The notes beneath the pieces were generated by a model. That model saw nothing but the letters and a program-made list of their open reading frames with translations. It made no database searches and was not told the origin of the DNA. A stretch of 42,358 bases of DNA from Methanotorris formicicus Mc-S-70 (GTDB lineage: Archaea; AGJL01; Methanococci; Methanococcales; Methanococcaceae): NCBI RefSeq assembly GCF_000243455.1, contig NZ_AGJL01000010.1, forward strand, positions 1-42,358, read 5' to 3'. The position numbers and the translations under genes are program-made. Below, in pieces: positions 19,821 to 28,575 of this stretch (its first letter is position 1; every line of letters starts with the position of its first letter).

Positions 19821-21176
19821 ATGCTTGAAAAATTGGGAGAGAGCATTAACAAAGCATTAAATAAGATAAAAAATGCTGCATTTGTTGATAAAAAATTGAT
19901 TAAAGAAGTGATAAAAGATATCCAAAAGGCGTTAATTCAGGCAGATGTTAATGTAAAGTTGGTTCTTCAAATGAGTAAGACAATTGAAAAAAGGGCTATT
20001 GAGGAAACCCCACCAAAAGGATTTTCAAAGAAAGAGCATATTATAAAGATTGTTTATGAGGAACTGGTAAAACTTTTAGGGGAAGAAGCAAAGAAGTTAG
20101 AGTTAAATCCAAAAAAACAGACAGTTATATTACTTGTTGGTATCCAAGGTAGTGGGAAAACAACAACTGCTGCTAAATTAGCAAGATATATCCAAAAAAG
20201 AGGTCTAAAACCTGCTTTAATTGCAGCAGATACTTACAGACCTGCTGCTTATGAGCAGTTGAAGCAACTTGCTGAAAAAATACACGTACCTTTGTATGGT
20301 GATGAAACAAGGACAAAATCACCAGTGGATATAGCAAAAGAAGGTCTTGAAAAATTCAAAAAGGTTGATGTCCTAATAATAGATACTGCTGGAAGGCATA
20401 AAGAGGAGAAGGGATTATTAGAAGAAATGAAGATGATGAAGGAAATAACAAACCCTGATGAGATTATATTGGTTATTGATGGGACTCTTGGACAGCAGGC
20501 AAGAAATCAGGCAAAGGCATTTAAAGATGCGGTTGGAGATATTGGGAGTATTATAGTTACCAAATTAGATGGTTCTGCAAAGGGGGGTGGAGCGTTAAGT
20601 GCAGTTGCTGAAATAAATGCCCCAATAAAATTCATTGGAACTGGGGAGGGAATTGATGATTTGGAGGTTTTCGATCCAAAGAAATTCATTTCAAGATTGT
20701 TGGGAATGGGAGATTTAGATACGTTGTTGGAGAAGGCGGATGAATTGGTGGATGAGAAAACTGAGGAAAGTATTGATGCGATATTAAGGGGAAAATTTAC
20801 ACTTAACGAACTCTATGCTCAATTGGAGGCAATTAATAAGATGGGGCCGATTAAGCAGATAATGAGCATGATACCAGGACTTGGAGGGGGACTTCCAAAA
20901 GAAGCAGCCCAGGTAACAGAACAAAAACTAAAAAAATACAGAATTATTATGGATTCAATGACAAAAGAAGAAAAGGAAAATCCAGAGATAATTAAAGCAT
21001 CAAGAATTCAAAGAATTGCAAGAGGTGCAGGAGTTAAGCAGGAGGAGGTTAAAGAACTGCTAAAATACTACGCAACAACTAAAAAGGCAGTTGAAAACTT
21101 AAAGAGAGGTAAGATGTTAAAGATGGGAGGTCCTATTGGGCAAATTATGAGGCAGTTGATGTTTAAGGAAAAATAA
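19821..21176 (+). CDS. srp54: Signal recognition particle 54 kDa protein
   Basis: This GTPase (451 residues) binds signal peptides and SRP RNA and targets nascent membrane and secreted proteins to the translocon. It has an N-terminal helical bundle (1-90), a GTPase domain with [20 protein letters not shown] near residue 105, [27 protein letters not shown] and [14 protein letters not shown], then the methionine-rich M domain (about 300-451) with [15 protein letters not shown] and [11 protein letters not shown]. It directly follows ubiX; GGGGTGAA lies upstream of the ATG. Co-transcription with ubiX is likely, although the functions are unrelated. Confidence 0.98.
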   Translation: MLEKLGESINKALNKIKNAAFVDKKLIKEVIKDIQKALIQADVNVKLVLQMSKTIEKRAIEETPPKGFSKKEHIIKIVYEELVKLLGEEAKKLELNPKKQTVILLVGIQGSGKTTTAAKLARYIQKRGLKPALIAADTYRPAAYEQLKQLAEKIHVPLYGDETRTKSPVDIAKEGLEKFKKVDVLIIDTAGRHKEEKGLLEEMKMMKEITNPDEIILVIDGTLGQQARNQAKAFKDAVGDIGSIIVTKLDGSAKGGGALSAVAEINAPIKFIGTGEGIDDLEVFDPKKFISRLLGMGDLDTLLEKADELVDEKTEESIDAILRGKFTLNELYAQLEAINKMGPIKQIMSMIPGLGGGLPKEAAQVTEQKLKKYRIIMDSMTKEEKENPEIIKASRIQRIARGAGVKQEEVKELLKYYATTKKAVENLKRGKMLKMGGPIGQIMRQLMFKEK

Positions 21177-21203
21177 ACTAAAACATAAAAAACGTGGATA
21201 TTT

Positions 21204-22262
21204 ATGACATCAAAAGAATTTAATCCAATTGACTTATGGGAAGATTTATCAAAAATCAGAACAGATGATGAAGAGGGAGTAAAAAAAGCCTTTAAATACC
21301 TATCCAAATTTTTTGACAATTTAAATATAAAAACTAAAATTATTGAAGGTTGTTTTGTAGCATATAGAAGTTTTGAGGATGAGATTTTATTAAATTCACA
21401 TATAGACACTGTAAAAGTTTTGAGGGAATTTGAAAAAGATGAAGAAAACTTCTATGGAACCGGTGTTTGCGATGCCAAAGCCCAACTCGTTTCATTAATA
21501 AACGCCTTCTTAAACAATGAAGGCTCTATTTTAGTTGTATCTCCAGATGAGGAGAGGGATTCTCATGGAATATACAATTTTTGTCATTGGTTAAAGAGGA
21601 ACGCTAAGGATAAGAAATTTTACTGCATTGTTGGAGAACCTACTAACCTAAAGGTCTGTGTTGGTCATAAAGGAAGATTTGAAGTTGTTGTTAAAACATA
21701 TGGAAAATCTTGCCATGCATCAAATCCAAAATACGGCATAAATGCCATAGAAATAATTGCCGATGTGATTTGTGATTTGAGAGATCTTCCCTGCAACTGC
21801 ATAGAGATTGAAAATAAAAAATACTTCTCCACAATAACTCCAACGATGATAAAAGGAGGAATCCAATCTAATGTAATCCCAAATCATGCAGAGGTTATTT
21901 TAGATGTTAGGAGTGTGGAAGAACATTTAATGGAAAAAATAAAGAACTATTTGAAAGAAAAAAGATATTCAAAGTATGTTGAGGCATATTTAAACAAAAG
22001 AAAAGTTCCTTATGCGGATTTTTATATGCTAAAAAATAAGGAATTATTAAGATTTATATCAAAAAATTTTGAAATTGATTTTTTTACTGCAACATGTGAG
22101 GCTTTCTATTTTAACAATATATTAAATGCAGATGTTTTAATCTTTGGATCTGGAAGATTAGATGTTATCCATTCTAAAAAAGAATATTTAGATATTAAGG
22201 AATTTGAAAAAGGATTAAAAATGGCAGATGATTTATTAAAGCATATAATCGATTTTAAATGA
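21204..22262 (+). CDS. M20 family zinc peptidase/deacylase (ArgE/DapE/LysK type)
   Basis: This 352-residue metal-dependent amidohydrolase has the motifs in order: NSHIDTVK (metal His/Asp), GTGVCDAKAQ (bridging Asp), SPDEERDSHG (catalytic Glu pair) and GEPTNLKVCVGHKGRFEVVV, which begins the dimerisation domain. The last metal-binding His is in VIHSKKEYLD. Members remove acyl groups or amino-carrier proteins from lysine, ornithine or diaminopimelate precursors. The short length and absence of typical DapE features leave the substrate open. The last gene of this plus-strand group; its stop lies next to the hairpin array at 22281. Confidence 0.8.
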   Translation: MTSKEFNPIDLWEDLSKIRTDDEEGVKKAFKYLSKFFDNLNIKTKIIEGCFVAYRSFEDEILLNSHIDTVKVLREFEKDEENFYGTGVCDAKAQLVSLINAFLNNEGSILVVSPDEERDSHGIYNFCHWLKRNAKDKKFYCIVGEPTNLKVCVGHKGRFEVVVKTYGKSCHASNPKYGINAIEIIADVICDLRDLPCNCIEIENKKYFSTITPTMIKGGIQSNVIPNHAEVILDVRSVEEHLMEKIKNYLKEKRYSKYVEAYLNKRKVPYADFYMLKNKELLRFISKNFEIDFFTATCEAFYFNNILNADVLIFGSGRLDVIHSKKEYLDIKEFEKGLKMADDLLKHIIDFK

Positions 22263-22280
22263 AACTTTTAAAAAAGTTGA

Positions 22281-22373
22281 ACGAAAACCTTTCGGTTTTC
22301 GTAGCCCAAACCTTACGGTTTGGTTGAGCAAATCTTCGGATTTGCAGCCCGAACCTCACTTCGTTCGGTTCGG
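22281..22373. repeat. Array of four tandem hairpins between convergent genes
   Basis: Four perfect stem-loops follow each other with spacers of 3-5 bases. Stem 1 is 9 bp (22281-22289 with 22294-22302, loop TTTC). Stem 2 is 7 bp (22306-22312 with 22317-22323, loop TTAC). Stem 3 is 7 bp (22328-22334 with 22339-22345, loop TTCG closed by C-G). Stem 4 is 7 bp (22349-22355 with 22367-22373, loop 11 bases). Stem sequences are related (ACGAAAACC, CCAAACC, GCAAATC, CCGAACC), but the array is not a simple tandem repeat. It lies just past the M20 peptidase stop. Confidence 0.85.
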
Positions 22374-22394
22374 TTTCATCAAAACGGGATGCAT

Positions 22395-22513
22395 TATAGT
22401 TGTGTGCGAATTTTTTAATGATTATTCAAACCATAAATAATTTAAATATTAGTATTTAGCCACAAAACTAAATTTTATTAAGGTAATAGCCCCTTTAAAC
22501 GCACACAACTATA
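22395..22513. repeat. 119-bp element bounded by a perfect 14-bp inverted repeat
   Basis: TATAGTTGTGTGCG at 22395-22408 is the exact reverse complement of 22500-22513. The 91 bases between are A+T-rich with no convincing gene. A 14-bp direct repeat, CTCACTTCGTTCGG, occurs just outside on both sides (22355-22368, inside hairpin 4, and 22515-22528). The layout resembles a miniature mobile element or a long-range RNA stem; no transposase is linked to it here. Confidence 0.6.
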
Positions 22514-22544
22514 TCTCACTTCGTTCGGCAATGCCTCTTATTGA

Positions 22545-23210
22545 TTAAATCCCAGTAATCCTTATTCCTGCACCCTTTAATTTATGCTTTATATTTAATT
22601 TTATCAATAACGGAGTTATTACTTCAATAATCCTTGACATTTCTAATTCCCCACAGTCAATTGCTCTAACACCTTCAATTTCCTCAGCTAATTCCATAAC
22701 AACCTTTTTTGCCTCCTCATCATCCCCACAAACTAATACATCACATTCAACAGGATTGTCTAAATCCTCCAATGCCTTAGAAGAGATGTTTTGGAATGCA
22801 CTCACAACCTTTGAATTTTTGAGTTTCTCTTGCACCATCTCTGCAACAGAACCTTGTGGTGGGAGAAGAGGTCTTGTTGCCTTATCCCCTATTGCAGTTG
22901 CTAATGGGACACCAATGGAAACAACAATCTTCCCATCTAAAACATCCTTTAATTCTTTGATTGTTGATATGGTGTATTCATAAGGGAGTGAGAGGATTAC
23001 AACATCCCCCTCTTTTGCAGCATCTTTATTCTCTAAGCCAATAACATTTGCATCAATGCCTTTCTCTTTTAATATATTCCTAACCTTTTCTGCTGCATCC
23101 TCTGCCTTCTCTTTTTTCCTTGAACCTATTATGACCTCATGATTCTTAGCAAATCTCAAAGATAATCCAAAACCCTGGTCTCCAGTACCTCCTAAGATTG
23201 CCACCTTCAT
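22545..23210 (-). CDS. npdG: F420-dependent NADP reductase
   Basis: This 221-residue enzyme passes hydride between reduced coenzyme F420 and NADP+, supplying NADPH in methanogens. The N-terminal KVAILGGTGDQGFGLSLRFA is the Rossmann nucleotide loop with the GGTGDQG signature. SRKKEKAE follows the second strand and would select NADP phosphate. The segment PLLPPQGSVAEMVQEKL and the ending ELEMSRIIEVITPLLIKLNI fit the family. It overlaps the upstream TIM-barrel gene by four bases, so it is the second gene of a two-gene operon. Confidence 0.93.
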   Translation of the reverse strand: MKVAILGGTGDQGFGLSLRFAKNHEVIIGSRKKEKAEDAAEKVRNILKEKGIDANVIGLENKDAAKEGDVVILSLPYEYTISTIKELKDVLDGKIVVSIGVPLATAIGDKATRPLLPPQGSVAEMVQEKLKNSKVVSAFQNISSKALEDLDNPVECDVLVCGDDEEAKKVVMELAEEIEGVRAIDCGELEMSRIIEVITPLLIKLNIKHKLKGAGIRITGI

Positions 23211-24034
23211 AATTTCACCTCTAACTCAATTTCTTCCTCTAAAATAGATAGATATTCACTTAAAACATCCTTACTTTTAACTGCATCCCTAACATTTTTA
23301 TTTTCTATTGATAAAACTCCATCATATTTAATCTCTTTCAACTTTTTGAGGACACTTAAAAAATCAATCTTTCCATCCCCTATTTTTAAATGTTCATCAT
23401 CATAACCATTGTTATCGTGTATGTGGACGTGAACGATACCTTTCCCAATGCTATTCAACTCTTCAACAAAATCAGTTGGATTTCCAATGGTGTTTGCATG
23501 TCCAATATCAAAGGTTATGCCAAGATATTTTGAATCTATATCCTTAACAATCTCCCTCAAACTTTCTGGTGTTATTCCTAAAACTCCCTTGAAATTTGGC
23601 ATATTTTCGAGGCCAATTGTAATTCCATAATCCTCTGCAACTTCAACAATATCATTTAAAGTTGAGAAGTTATTATCCAATATATCCTCAACGTAATTAC
23701 TCCACAATGGTGGAATATAACCAGGATGCACAACAACAACACTCGCATCTAATTCAAAAGCCCCTTCAATTGCATCAGTTATACAGTCAACTGTCAATCT
23801 CCTAACTCTTTCATTCATTGATGCAGGGTTTAAATCAGAAAATGGGGCATGGACAACAATATCCACCTCATACCTATCCTTTAACTCCATAAGATACTTT
23901 ATATTTTTTGGGGAAAGGTAGTGGTTCCCCTCACATACTATTTCCCAACAGTCAAAGTGGTTTTCTGCAATTTTCTCCATAGTGGATTTTAAATCCTCTG
24001 GTAAAAAAACCAATGATGAAATTCCAAACTTCAT
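23207..24034 (-). CDS. Xylose isomerase-like TIM-barrel / endonuclease IV-fold protein
   Basis: This 275-residue protein reads as an AP endonuclease 2-type TIM barrel with the usual metal-site residues along the strands: VVHAPFSDLN, VVVHPGYIPP, GLENMPNFKG, FDIGHANTIG, HVHIHDNNGYDDEH with GDGKIDF, and SIENKN. Such proteins are either sugar-phosphate isomerases/epimerases or AP endonucleases. The compact metal site and length do not decide which. The start has GGTGATAAA immediately before ATG. The gene is followed with a 4-base overlap by npdG; a shared pathway is not evident. Confidence 0.7.
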   Translation of the reverse strand: MKFGISSLVFLPEDLKSTMEKIAENHFDCWEIVCEGNHYLSPKNIKYLMELKDRYEVDIVVHAPFSDLNPASMNERVRRLTVDCITDAIEGAFELDASVVVVHPGYIPPLWSNYVEDILDNNFSTLNDIVEVAEDYGITIGLENMPNFKGVLGITPESLREIVKDIDSKYLGITFDIGHANTIGNPTDFVEELNSIGKGIVHVHIHDNNGYDDEHLKIGDGKIDFLSVLKKLKEIKYDGVLSIENKNVRDAVKSKDVLSEYLSILEEEIELEVKL

Positions 24035-24130
24035 TTTATCACCAAACGGAAAATTGTAAAAATTTTAATTTATACCCTGAGGTAGCTTCATTTTTTATCA
24101 CCAAACAGAAAATAATTTTAAATAATTTAT
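24026..24130. repeat. Imperfect direct duplication of a start region
   Basis: About 45 bases around the start of the TIM-barrel gene (including CATTTTATCACCAAAC, the complement of its ribosome binding site and ATG) recur about 60 bases upstream as CATTTTTTATCACCAAAC followed by similar A+T-rich sequence. The second copy would open only a short peptide on the minus strand (MKLPQGIN, then stop). It looks like a small tandem duplication. Confidence 0.5.
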
Positions 24131-24184
24131 ATCACTACCATTATAAAAAGTTATAACTTTAAGGAAAAACTTGAAGGTGATAGT

Positions 24185-24784
24185 TTGGCATCGTTTGAAT
24201 TAAAAACACCAATTTCAAAAGAAACCATCAGCAAATTGAAAGTTGGAGATGTTGTTTATTTGAGTGGGATTATATATACTGCAAGAGACGAGGCACATTT
24301 AGAGATTATAAAATACCATAAAAAAGGGAAGAAATTGCCTTTCAATTTAGAAAATGGCGTAATTTACCATGCAGGACCAATAATGAAAAAAGAAAATGAT
24401 AAATGGGTTTGCATTGCAATAGGTCCCACAACCTCTGCAAGGATGAACGATACTGAGGAAGAGGTAATAAACATAACCAATTTATCCGCAATCGTTGGGA
24501 AGGGTGGAATGAAGAAGGAACTATTAAATGTATTTAAAGAAAAGAAGGTTGTTTATCTATCTGCTCCAGGAGGATGTGCCGCACTTTTAGCAAATTGCAT
24601 AAAAGAAGTTAAAAACGTCTATTTTTTAGAATTGGGGATGCCTGAGGCAGTTTGGGAATTGGAAGTTGAGAACTTTGGTCCTTTAATTGTGGCGATGGAT
24701 GTGCATGGAAACAGTATTTATGAAGATGTTAATGAGAAGGTTTTTAAAAATTTAAAAATGATGGTTCAACCTCAAAAATCATAA
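24185..24784 (+). CDS. fumB: Fumarate hydratase class I, beta subunit
   Basis: This 199-residue protein is the C-terminal-type subunit of the two-part [4Fe-4S] fumarase/tartrate dehydratase, which interconverts fumarate and malate in the incomplete TCA pathway of methanogens. Family blocks are YLSGIIYTARDEAH, GPTTSARMND, IVGKGGMKK, APGGCAALLA and LGMPEAVWELEVENFGPLIV. The start is a TTG (24185) placed after GAAGGTGATAG, a good ribosome binding site; no ATG fits. The alpha subunit gene is not in this window, which is common in this lineage. Confidence 0.88.
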   Translation: MASFELKTPISKETISKLKVGDVVYLSGIIYTARDEAHLEIIKYHKKGKKLPFNLENGVIYHAGPIMKKENDKWVCIAIGPTTSARMNDTEEEVINITNLSAIVGKGGMKKELLNVFKEKKVVYLSAPGGCAALLANCIKEVKNVYFLELGMPEAVWELEVENFGPLIVAMDVHGNSIYEDVNEKVFKNLKMMVQPQKS

Positions 24785-24871
24785 ACCAATATTTTTTATT
24801 TTATCCATAAATTTAAACATACAAATCCAACTTTCTAAAATAAAAAAGAATTGAATTGAAAAACTGCCCAA

Positions 24872-25333
24872 TTATTTGATTGGGACGAACATGGAGCTTC
24901 TTGTAGCCCCCATACCTGGGCTTCCGTGTTGAACTGGTTTTCTTGTGAGTGAGAACTCTCCAAGATAGTGTCCAATCATCTCTTCTGAAACTTTAACTTC
25001 AACGAATTCCTTACCATTGTAAACTCCAAATGTCAATCCAACCATATCAGGTGTAATAACAAAGTCCCTACAGTGTGTTCTAATAGTTCTTGGCTCTTTA
25101 CCTTTCTTCAACAATCTTCTTGCTCTTTTAATTTTCATAACCAACTTTCTTTGCTGTGGTGTTAAACCTCTCAACATACTTCTTCTTTGTCTTGAAGGGA
25201 GTAATTTAATAAATTCTTTTAAAGGTATCTCTTGAAGTTCTTCTAATGTGTACCCTCTATATTTAAATTCTTTCCTTCTTACTGTAACCTGTTGTTGTCT
25301 TTTCTTTTTTCTTGCGGCTCTTCCTCTTGCCAT
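24872..25333 (-). CDS. rps19: Small ribosomal subunit protein uS19
   Basis: This archaeal S19 (153 residues) binds the 30S head near 16S helix 42. Family features are the basic N-terminus, [40 protein letters not shown] and [20 protein letters not shown]. It is the last gene of the operon here: beyond it lie a T-rich stretch and the convergent fumarase gene. The rest of a standard S10 operon (L22, S3 and so on) is elsewhere, as in M. jannaschii. Confidence 0.97.
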   Translation of the reverse strand: MARGRAARKKKRQQQVTVRRKEFKYRGYTLEELQEIPLKEFIKLLPSRQRRSMLRGLTPQQRKLVMKIKRARRLLKKGKEPRTIRTHCRDFVITPDMVGLTFGVYNGKEFVEVKVSEEMIGHYLGEFSLTRKPVQHGSPGMGATRSSMFVPIK

Positions 25334-25372
25334 GTTTTCACCCTAATCCAAAAAAATGTTTTTAAAAATTAA

Positions 25373-26098
25373 TTATTTTCTTGCTCCAGTTCTTCTTGCA
25401 GCAATATGACCTACTTTTCTTCCAGGCGGAACTCTTCTTGAAACTGTTGTTGGTTTACCTGTATGTTGATGTCTACCCCCACCGAATGGGTGGTCAACAG
25501 CGTTCATTGCAACTCCTCTAACTCTTGGCCATTTAACAGCCTTAGCCTTCATTGCATGGTATTTCTTACCTGCCTTAACAAATGGTTTTTCTTTTCTTCC
25601 TCCACCAGCAACAACCCCAACTGTAGCCCTACACATTGGGTGGAGTGCTTTTAAATGTCCTGATGGTAATTTTACGATTGTTTTTCCCACATCGTGAGCA
25701 ATGATGTGTGCGTAGCATCCTCCTGCTCTTACCAATTTTCCTCCATCTCCAGGAACTGTCTCAATGTTAAAAACAGGAATCCCTTCTGGAATTTCTCCCA
25801 ATGGTAAAATATTCCCAGGTTTTATCTCAGCAGTAACTCCACACTCAATTATATCTCCAACTTTCATACCTTCTGGGACTAATAAGAGTTTTTCTTCTCC
25901 ATTTTCAAATTTAACTGTTGCTACTGGTGCACTTCTACCCGGATCGTGCAAGATATCTGTGATTGTTCCAGCAAGCCTTCCTTTCTTCTCCAAATCATCA
26001 AATTTCCTATACTTTATTTCTCCTCTTCTTTTGTGGGAGGGGCAGGTATAGTTTGGTCCTCCTCTACCTCTGTTTTGTGATATCAACCTTTTACCCAT
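25373..26098 (-). CDS. rpl2: Large ribosomal subunit protein uL2
   Basis: L2 (241 residues) sits at the subunit interface near the peptidyl transferase centre. The conserved C-terminal block RGVAMNAVDHPFGGGRHQHT is intact and carries the histidine important for function. The N-terminal GKRLISQNRGRGGPNYTCPS also fits. It is fourth in the L3-L4-L23-L2-S19 string, with 70 bases before it (A+T-rich, T-runs on the minus strand) and 39 after. Confidence 0.98.
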   Translation of the reverse strand: MGKRLISQNRGRGGPNYTCPSHKRRGEIKYRKFDDLEKKGRLAGTITDILHDPGRSAPVATVKFENGEEKLLLVPEGMKVGDIIECGVTAEIKPGNILPLGEIPEGIPVFNIETVPGDGGKLVRAGGCYAHIIAHDVGKTIVKLPSGHLKALHPMCRATVGVVAGGGRKEKPFVKAGKKYHAMKAKAVKWPRVRGVAMNAVDHPFGGGRHQHTGKPTTVSRRVPPGRKVGHIAARRTGARK

Positions 26099-26168
26099 TT
26101 ATATCACCCAAGATGTTTAAAATTGCTTTTAATTTTTTACTCCCCCAACTATGCATCGTGTTTTTAGA

Positions 26169-26429
26169 TTAGTAGATACCTAAGTTTGCTGCTACTTCAC
26201 CTGCATCGTAAGCATCTTTTAATTTAACATATGCTTTCTTTTCTCCTTTTGGGGTTATCATTGTATTTATCTTCTCAACTTCAACATTAAACAACTCTTT
26301 CATCGCTTTCTTAATATCTTCCTTTGTTGCTTTTCTATGTACATAAAATACCAACTTGTTCTCTTCCTCAATAAGTTTCATCGTCTTCTCGCTAATTACT
26401 GGCATTTTTATGACATCAAAGACATCCAT
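26169..26429 (-). CDS. rpl23: Large ribosomal subunit protein uL23
   Basis: L23 (86 residues) binds 23S rRNA domain III at the exit tunnel and offers a docking site to SRP. It opens [20 protein letters not shown] and contains [20 protein letters not shown] and [16 protein letters not shown], all typical. The gene follows rpl4 by 31 bases and has GAGGTGGTTAT before its ATG. Confidence 0.97.
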   Translation of the reverse strand: MDVFDVIKMPVISEKTMKLIEEENKLVFYVHRKATKEDIKKAMKELFNVEVEKINTMITPKGEKKAYVKLKDAYDAGEVAANLGIY

Positions 26430-26460
26430 ATAACCACCTCATACTAAAAAGGTAATAAAT

Positions 26461-27225
26461 TTAAAGTTTAAATCTTTCACTTAACTTTTCTATTGCATTC
26501 TCTGTCCAGAGTGTTAATCTTCCTGCCATCGCCCCTGGAGCAATGTGTATTACCCCAAGGTTATCGGCTGTTATAACATCAACTCCCGGAAGGTTTCTTG
26601 ATGCTTTTATTGCTTCACATTTGTCCCCAACAACAACCAAAACACTTCTTGGTTTTCTGTATCTTCTTCCCCTCATCTTCCCTTTTCCAGCCCTAATCTT
26701 GATACCTTCCTTAGCCCTCTCAACGTCCTTATCCAAACCTAATGTCTTAAACACATTAACAACATCTTTTGTTTTTTGGAGGTTTTCAAAATCATTATCA
26801 ACAACTAATGGGATTGATGGAACACCATCAATAATATGCCCTCTCTCTTTAACTAATTCTGGATTTGCTGATGCTGCTATAGCACTCATTAATGCTTTTA
26901 TTCTTTCTTTCTTATTTATTTTTTCCCATAAGATTTTCTCAACTTTTGGTGGGTGGCACCTTCTACCCCCCACTGCTTGAGGGACAAATGCTGCCCATCC
27001 TTGTGCTGTTCTTTTAACTCTTGCTCTACCGTGTCCCTTACCTATTGACTCTGCTGTTGTTCTCTTCCCAGCAAGTGGGTCTGAACCTTTTGGTTGTAAT
27101 CTTGCAGTTAATGCTGAGATAACTGCTCTTTTAATTAAATCAGGTCTATACTCTGTTTCAAATATTGATGGTAATTCAATTTCCCCTTTTTTAGAACCAT
27201 CTAAGTTATAAACCACTGCCTTCAT
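26461..27225 (-). CDS. rpl4: Large ribosomal subunit protein uL4
   Basis: L4 (254 residues) lines the nascent peptide tunnel with its extended loop, seen here as [20 protein letters not shown] followed by [13 protein letters not shown]. In bacteria L4 is also the repressor of the S10 operon; whether archaeal L4 does this is not established. It lies 24 bases after rpl3. Confidence 0.97.
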   Translation of the reverse strand: MKAVVYNLDGSKKGEIELPSIFETEYRPDLIKRAVISALTARLQPKGSDPLAGKRTTAESIGKGHGRARVKRTAQGWAAFVPQAVGGRRCHPPKVEKILWEKINKKERIKALMSAIAASANPELVKERGHIIDGVPSIPLVVDNDFENLQKTKDVVNVFKTLGLDKDVERAKEGIKIRAGKGKMRGRRYRKPRSVLVVVGDKCEAIKASRNLPGVDVITADNLGVIHIAPGAMAGRLTLWTENAIEKLSERFKL

Positions 27226-27249
27226 ACTAACACCTTAACCTATTGTGTT

Positions 27250-28257
27250 TTAGTTTCCTTGTTTTGATGTTGTACTGATGTATGTTATTTCCGGCAATCC
27301 AAATTCATCTTCTACTGGTCTAATTGCACTCCTCAATACAACCAATCTTTTTGCTGGCCCTGGAACTGAACCCTTAACTACAACGTAGTTGTTTCTTACA
27401 ACCCCGTAGTGCAAGAATCCACCTTTTGGTGTGATTTCTTCCCCACTGTTTCCAATTTTTAATATTCTCTTATTGTATTCTGTTCTTTGGTGGTATCCCA
27501 TTTGACCTGGCATTGGAACTGTCCACATAATTCTCTTTGGTGTCCATGGACCTATTGAACCAACGTGTCTTCCTACACTTTTTCTTTGGTGTTTTCCAAA
27601 TTGTATTTTGACTCCCCATCTTTTAACTTGCCCTTGGAATCCTTTACCTTTTGTTACTGCAATAGCATCTACAAATTCCCCTTCACTAAATACATCAGTT
27701 ATTGATAACTTTTTACCAAGGATTTCTTTTGCGTAGTTTAATCTTTCTTGGATATCTTTTCCACCAATTCTAATTTCTAAAACTTCTGGTTTTTTCTTTG
27801 GTAAGGTTGTATTTTTTGGGTTTGTGTGGACGAGAACTCTGACATCAACTATTTTATCAACTAAACTATCGAGTTCTTCAACTGTTTTTTTCTCTTCTTT
27901 TTTAGGTAATGTTTTTATTTTTCTTGCTAATTCTTCGTCTAATTCATCAGCCCAAACTTCTGTTAAGGTTTTTAAGCCCCTTGTATCTTTTCCATAAACT
28001 CTAATACCAAATACATTGATATCTGGTGCTTCCAATATTGTTATTGGTGTAAATACTTCTTGGTTTGCATTTGGACTTTTTGGATTGTTTTCTTTAACCA
28101 ATGCGTGGCTCATTCCTGCTTTATATACTGGGAATGCTTGCAATCTTACTTTATCTTCTTCTGGCCATGATCTTATTCTTGGTACTGGTCTTTTTGCTCT
28201 TTTTCTTGGACTAAATGCAAGGGAACCTCTACGAGGTCTATTCCTCTTCATACCCAT
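27250..28257 (-). CDS. rpl3: Large ribosomal subunit protein uL3
   Basis: Archaeal L3 (335 residues) starts [20 protein letters not shown]. It contains [15 protein letters not shown] and [20 protein letters not shown], the stretches near the peptidyl transferase centre. It is first in the operon. TGGAGGTTAT upstream supports the ATG at 28257, not the one at 28251. About 120 bases of leader separate it from the predicted transcription start. Confidence 0.98.
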   Translation of the reverse strand: MGMKRNRPRRGSLAFSPRKRAKRPVPRIRSWPEEDKVRLQAFPVYKAGMSHALVKENNPKSPNANQEVFTPITILEAPDINVFGIRVYGKDTRGLKTLTEVWADELDEELARKIKTLPKKEEKKTVEELDSLVDKIVDVRVLVHTNPKNTTLPKKKPEVLEIRIGGKDIQERLNYAKEILGKKLSITDVFSEGEFVDAIAVTKGKGFQGQVKRWGVKIQFGKHQRKSVGRHVGSIGPWTPKRIMWTVPMPGQMGYHQRTEYNKRILKIGNSGEEITPKGGFLHYGVVRNNYVVVKGSVPGPAKRLVVLRSAIRPVEDEFGLPEITYISTTSKQGN

Positions 28258-28380
28258 AATATAACCTCCATTATAGCATTATTTCATGTTTCTAATGTCC
28301 AAATACCCCTCTAACAATTACCCTCATCTAAAAATGAACCTGTCACTGGCTTACGCCTTTTCAGGTCTCAGGTGCCTTAT
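28258..28380 (-). promoter_or_regulatory. Structured 5' leader of the L3-L4-L23-L2-S19 operon
   Basis: The predicted start of transcription (about 28377) falls at a compact GC-rich element at 28376-28336. On the minus strand two overlapping-phase copies of ACCTGA (28373-28368 and 28366-28361) can compete for the single CAGGT at 28342-28338. Inside is a GGC-GTAA-GCC hairpin (28357-28348) with a GNRA-like tetraloop and an asymmetric A-rich internal loop. The rest of the window's intergenic DNA is A+T-rich, so this stands out. It may be a binding site for a ribosomal protein that controls the operon; that is inference. Confidence 0.5.
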
Positions 28381-28396
28381 TATTGTTATGGGTAGG

Positions 28397-28412
28397 GGTA
28401 TAAATATTTAAC
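28397..28412 (-). promoter_or_regulatory. Promoter of the ribosomal protein operon
   Basis: The minus strand reads GGTTAAATATTTATACC here, a TATA-like box 20-25 bases upstream of the structured leader element. The B-recognition part is weaker than for the tRNA promoters. Confidence 0.45.
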
Positions 28413-28575
28413 CTACATTAGGTTAAAAAATTGCACAAATTTTTATAAAAACATGTAAAATCAATTTTAAAATTGATAATGTCATTGAAAATCAGTATGT
28501 GGTATATATAAAAGAACGATGATATAATTCAATAATGGATTTTAATATATATAATTTTTGGTGGGGAATGATAAT

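Noticed and set aside
22263-22544. CRISPR array
   Set aside because: The palindromic units differ in sequence, have spacers of only 3-5 bases and no repeat-spacer regularity; no cas genes are present in the window.
28336-28376. Canonical kink-turn (L7Ae site) in the S10 leader
   Set aside because: The internal loop has AAAA opposite AGUGA; the tandem G-A pairs and three-base bulge of a kink-turn cannot be placed convincingly.
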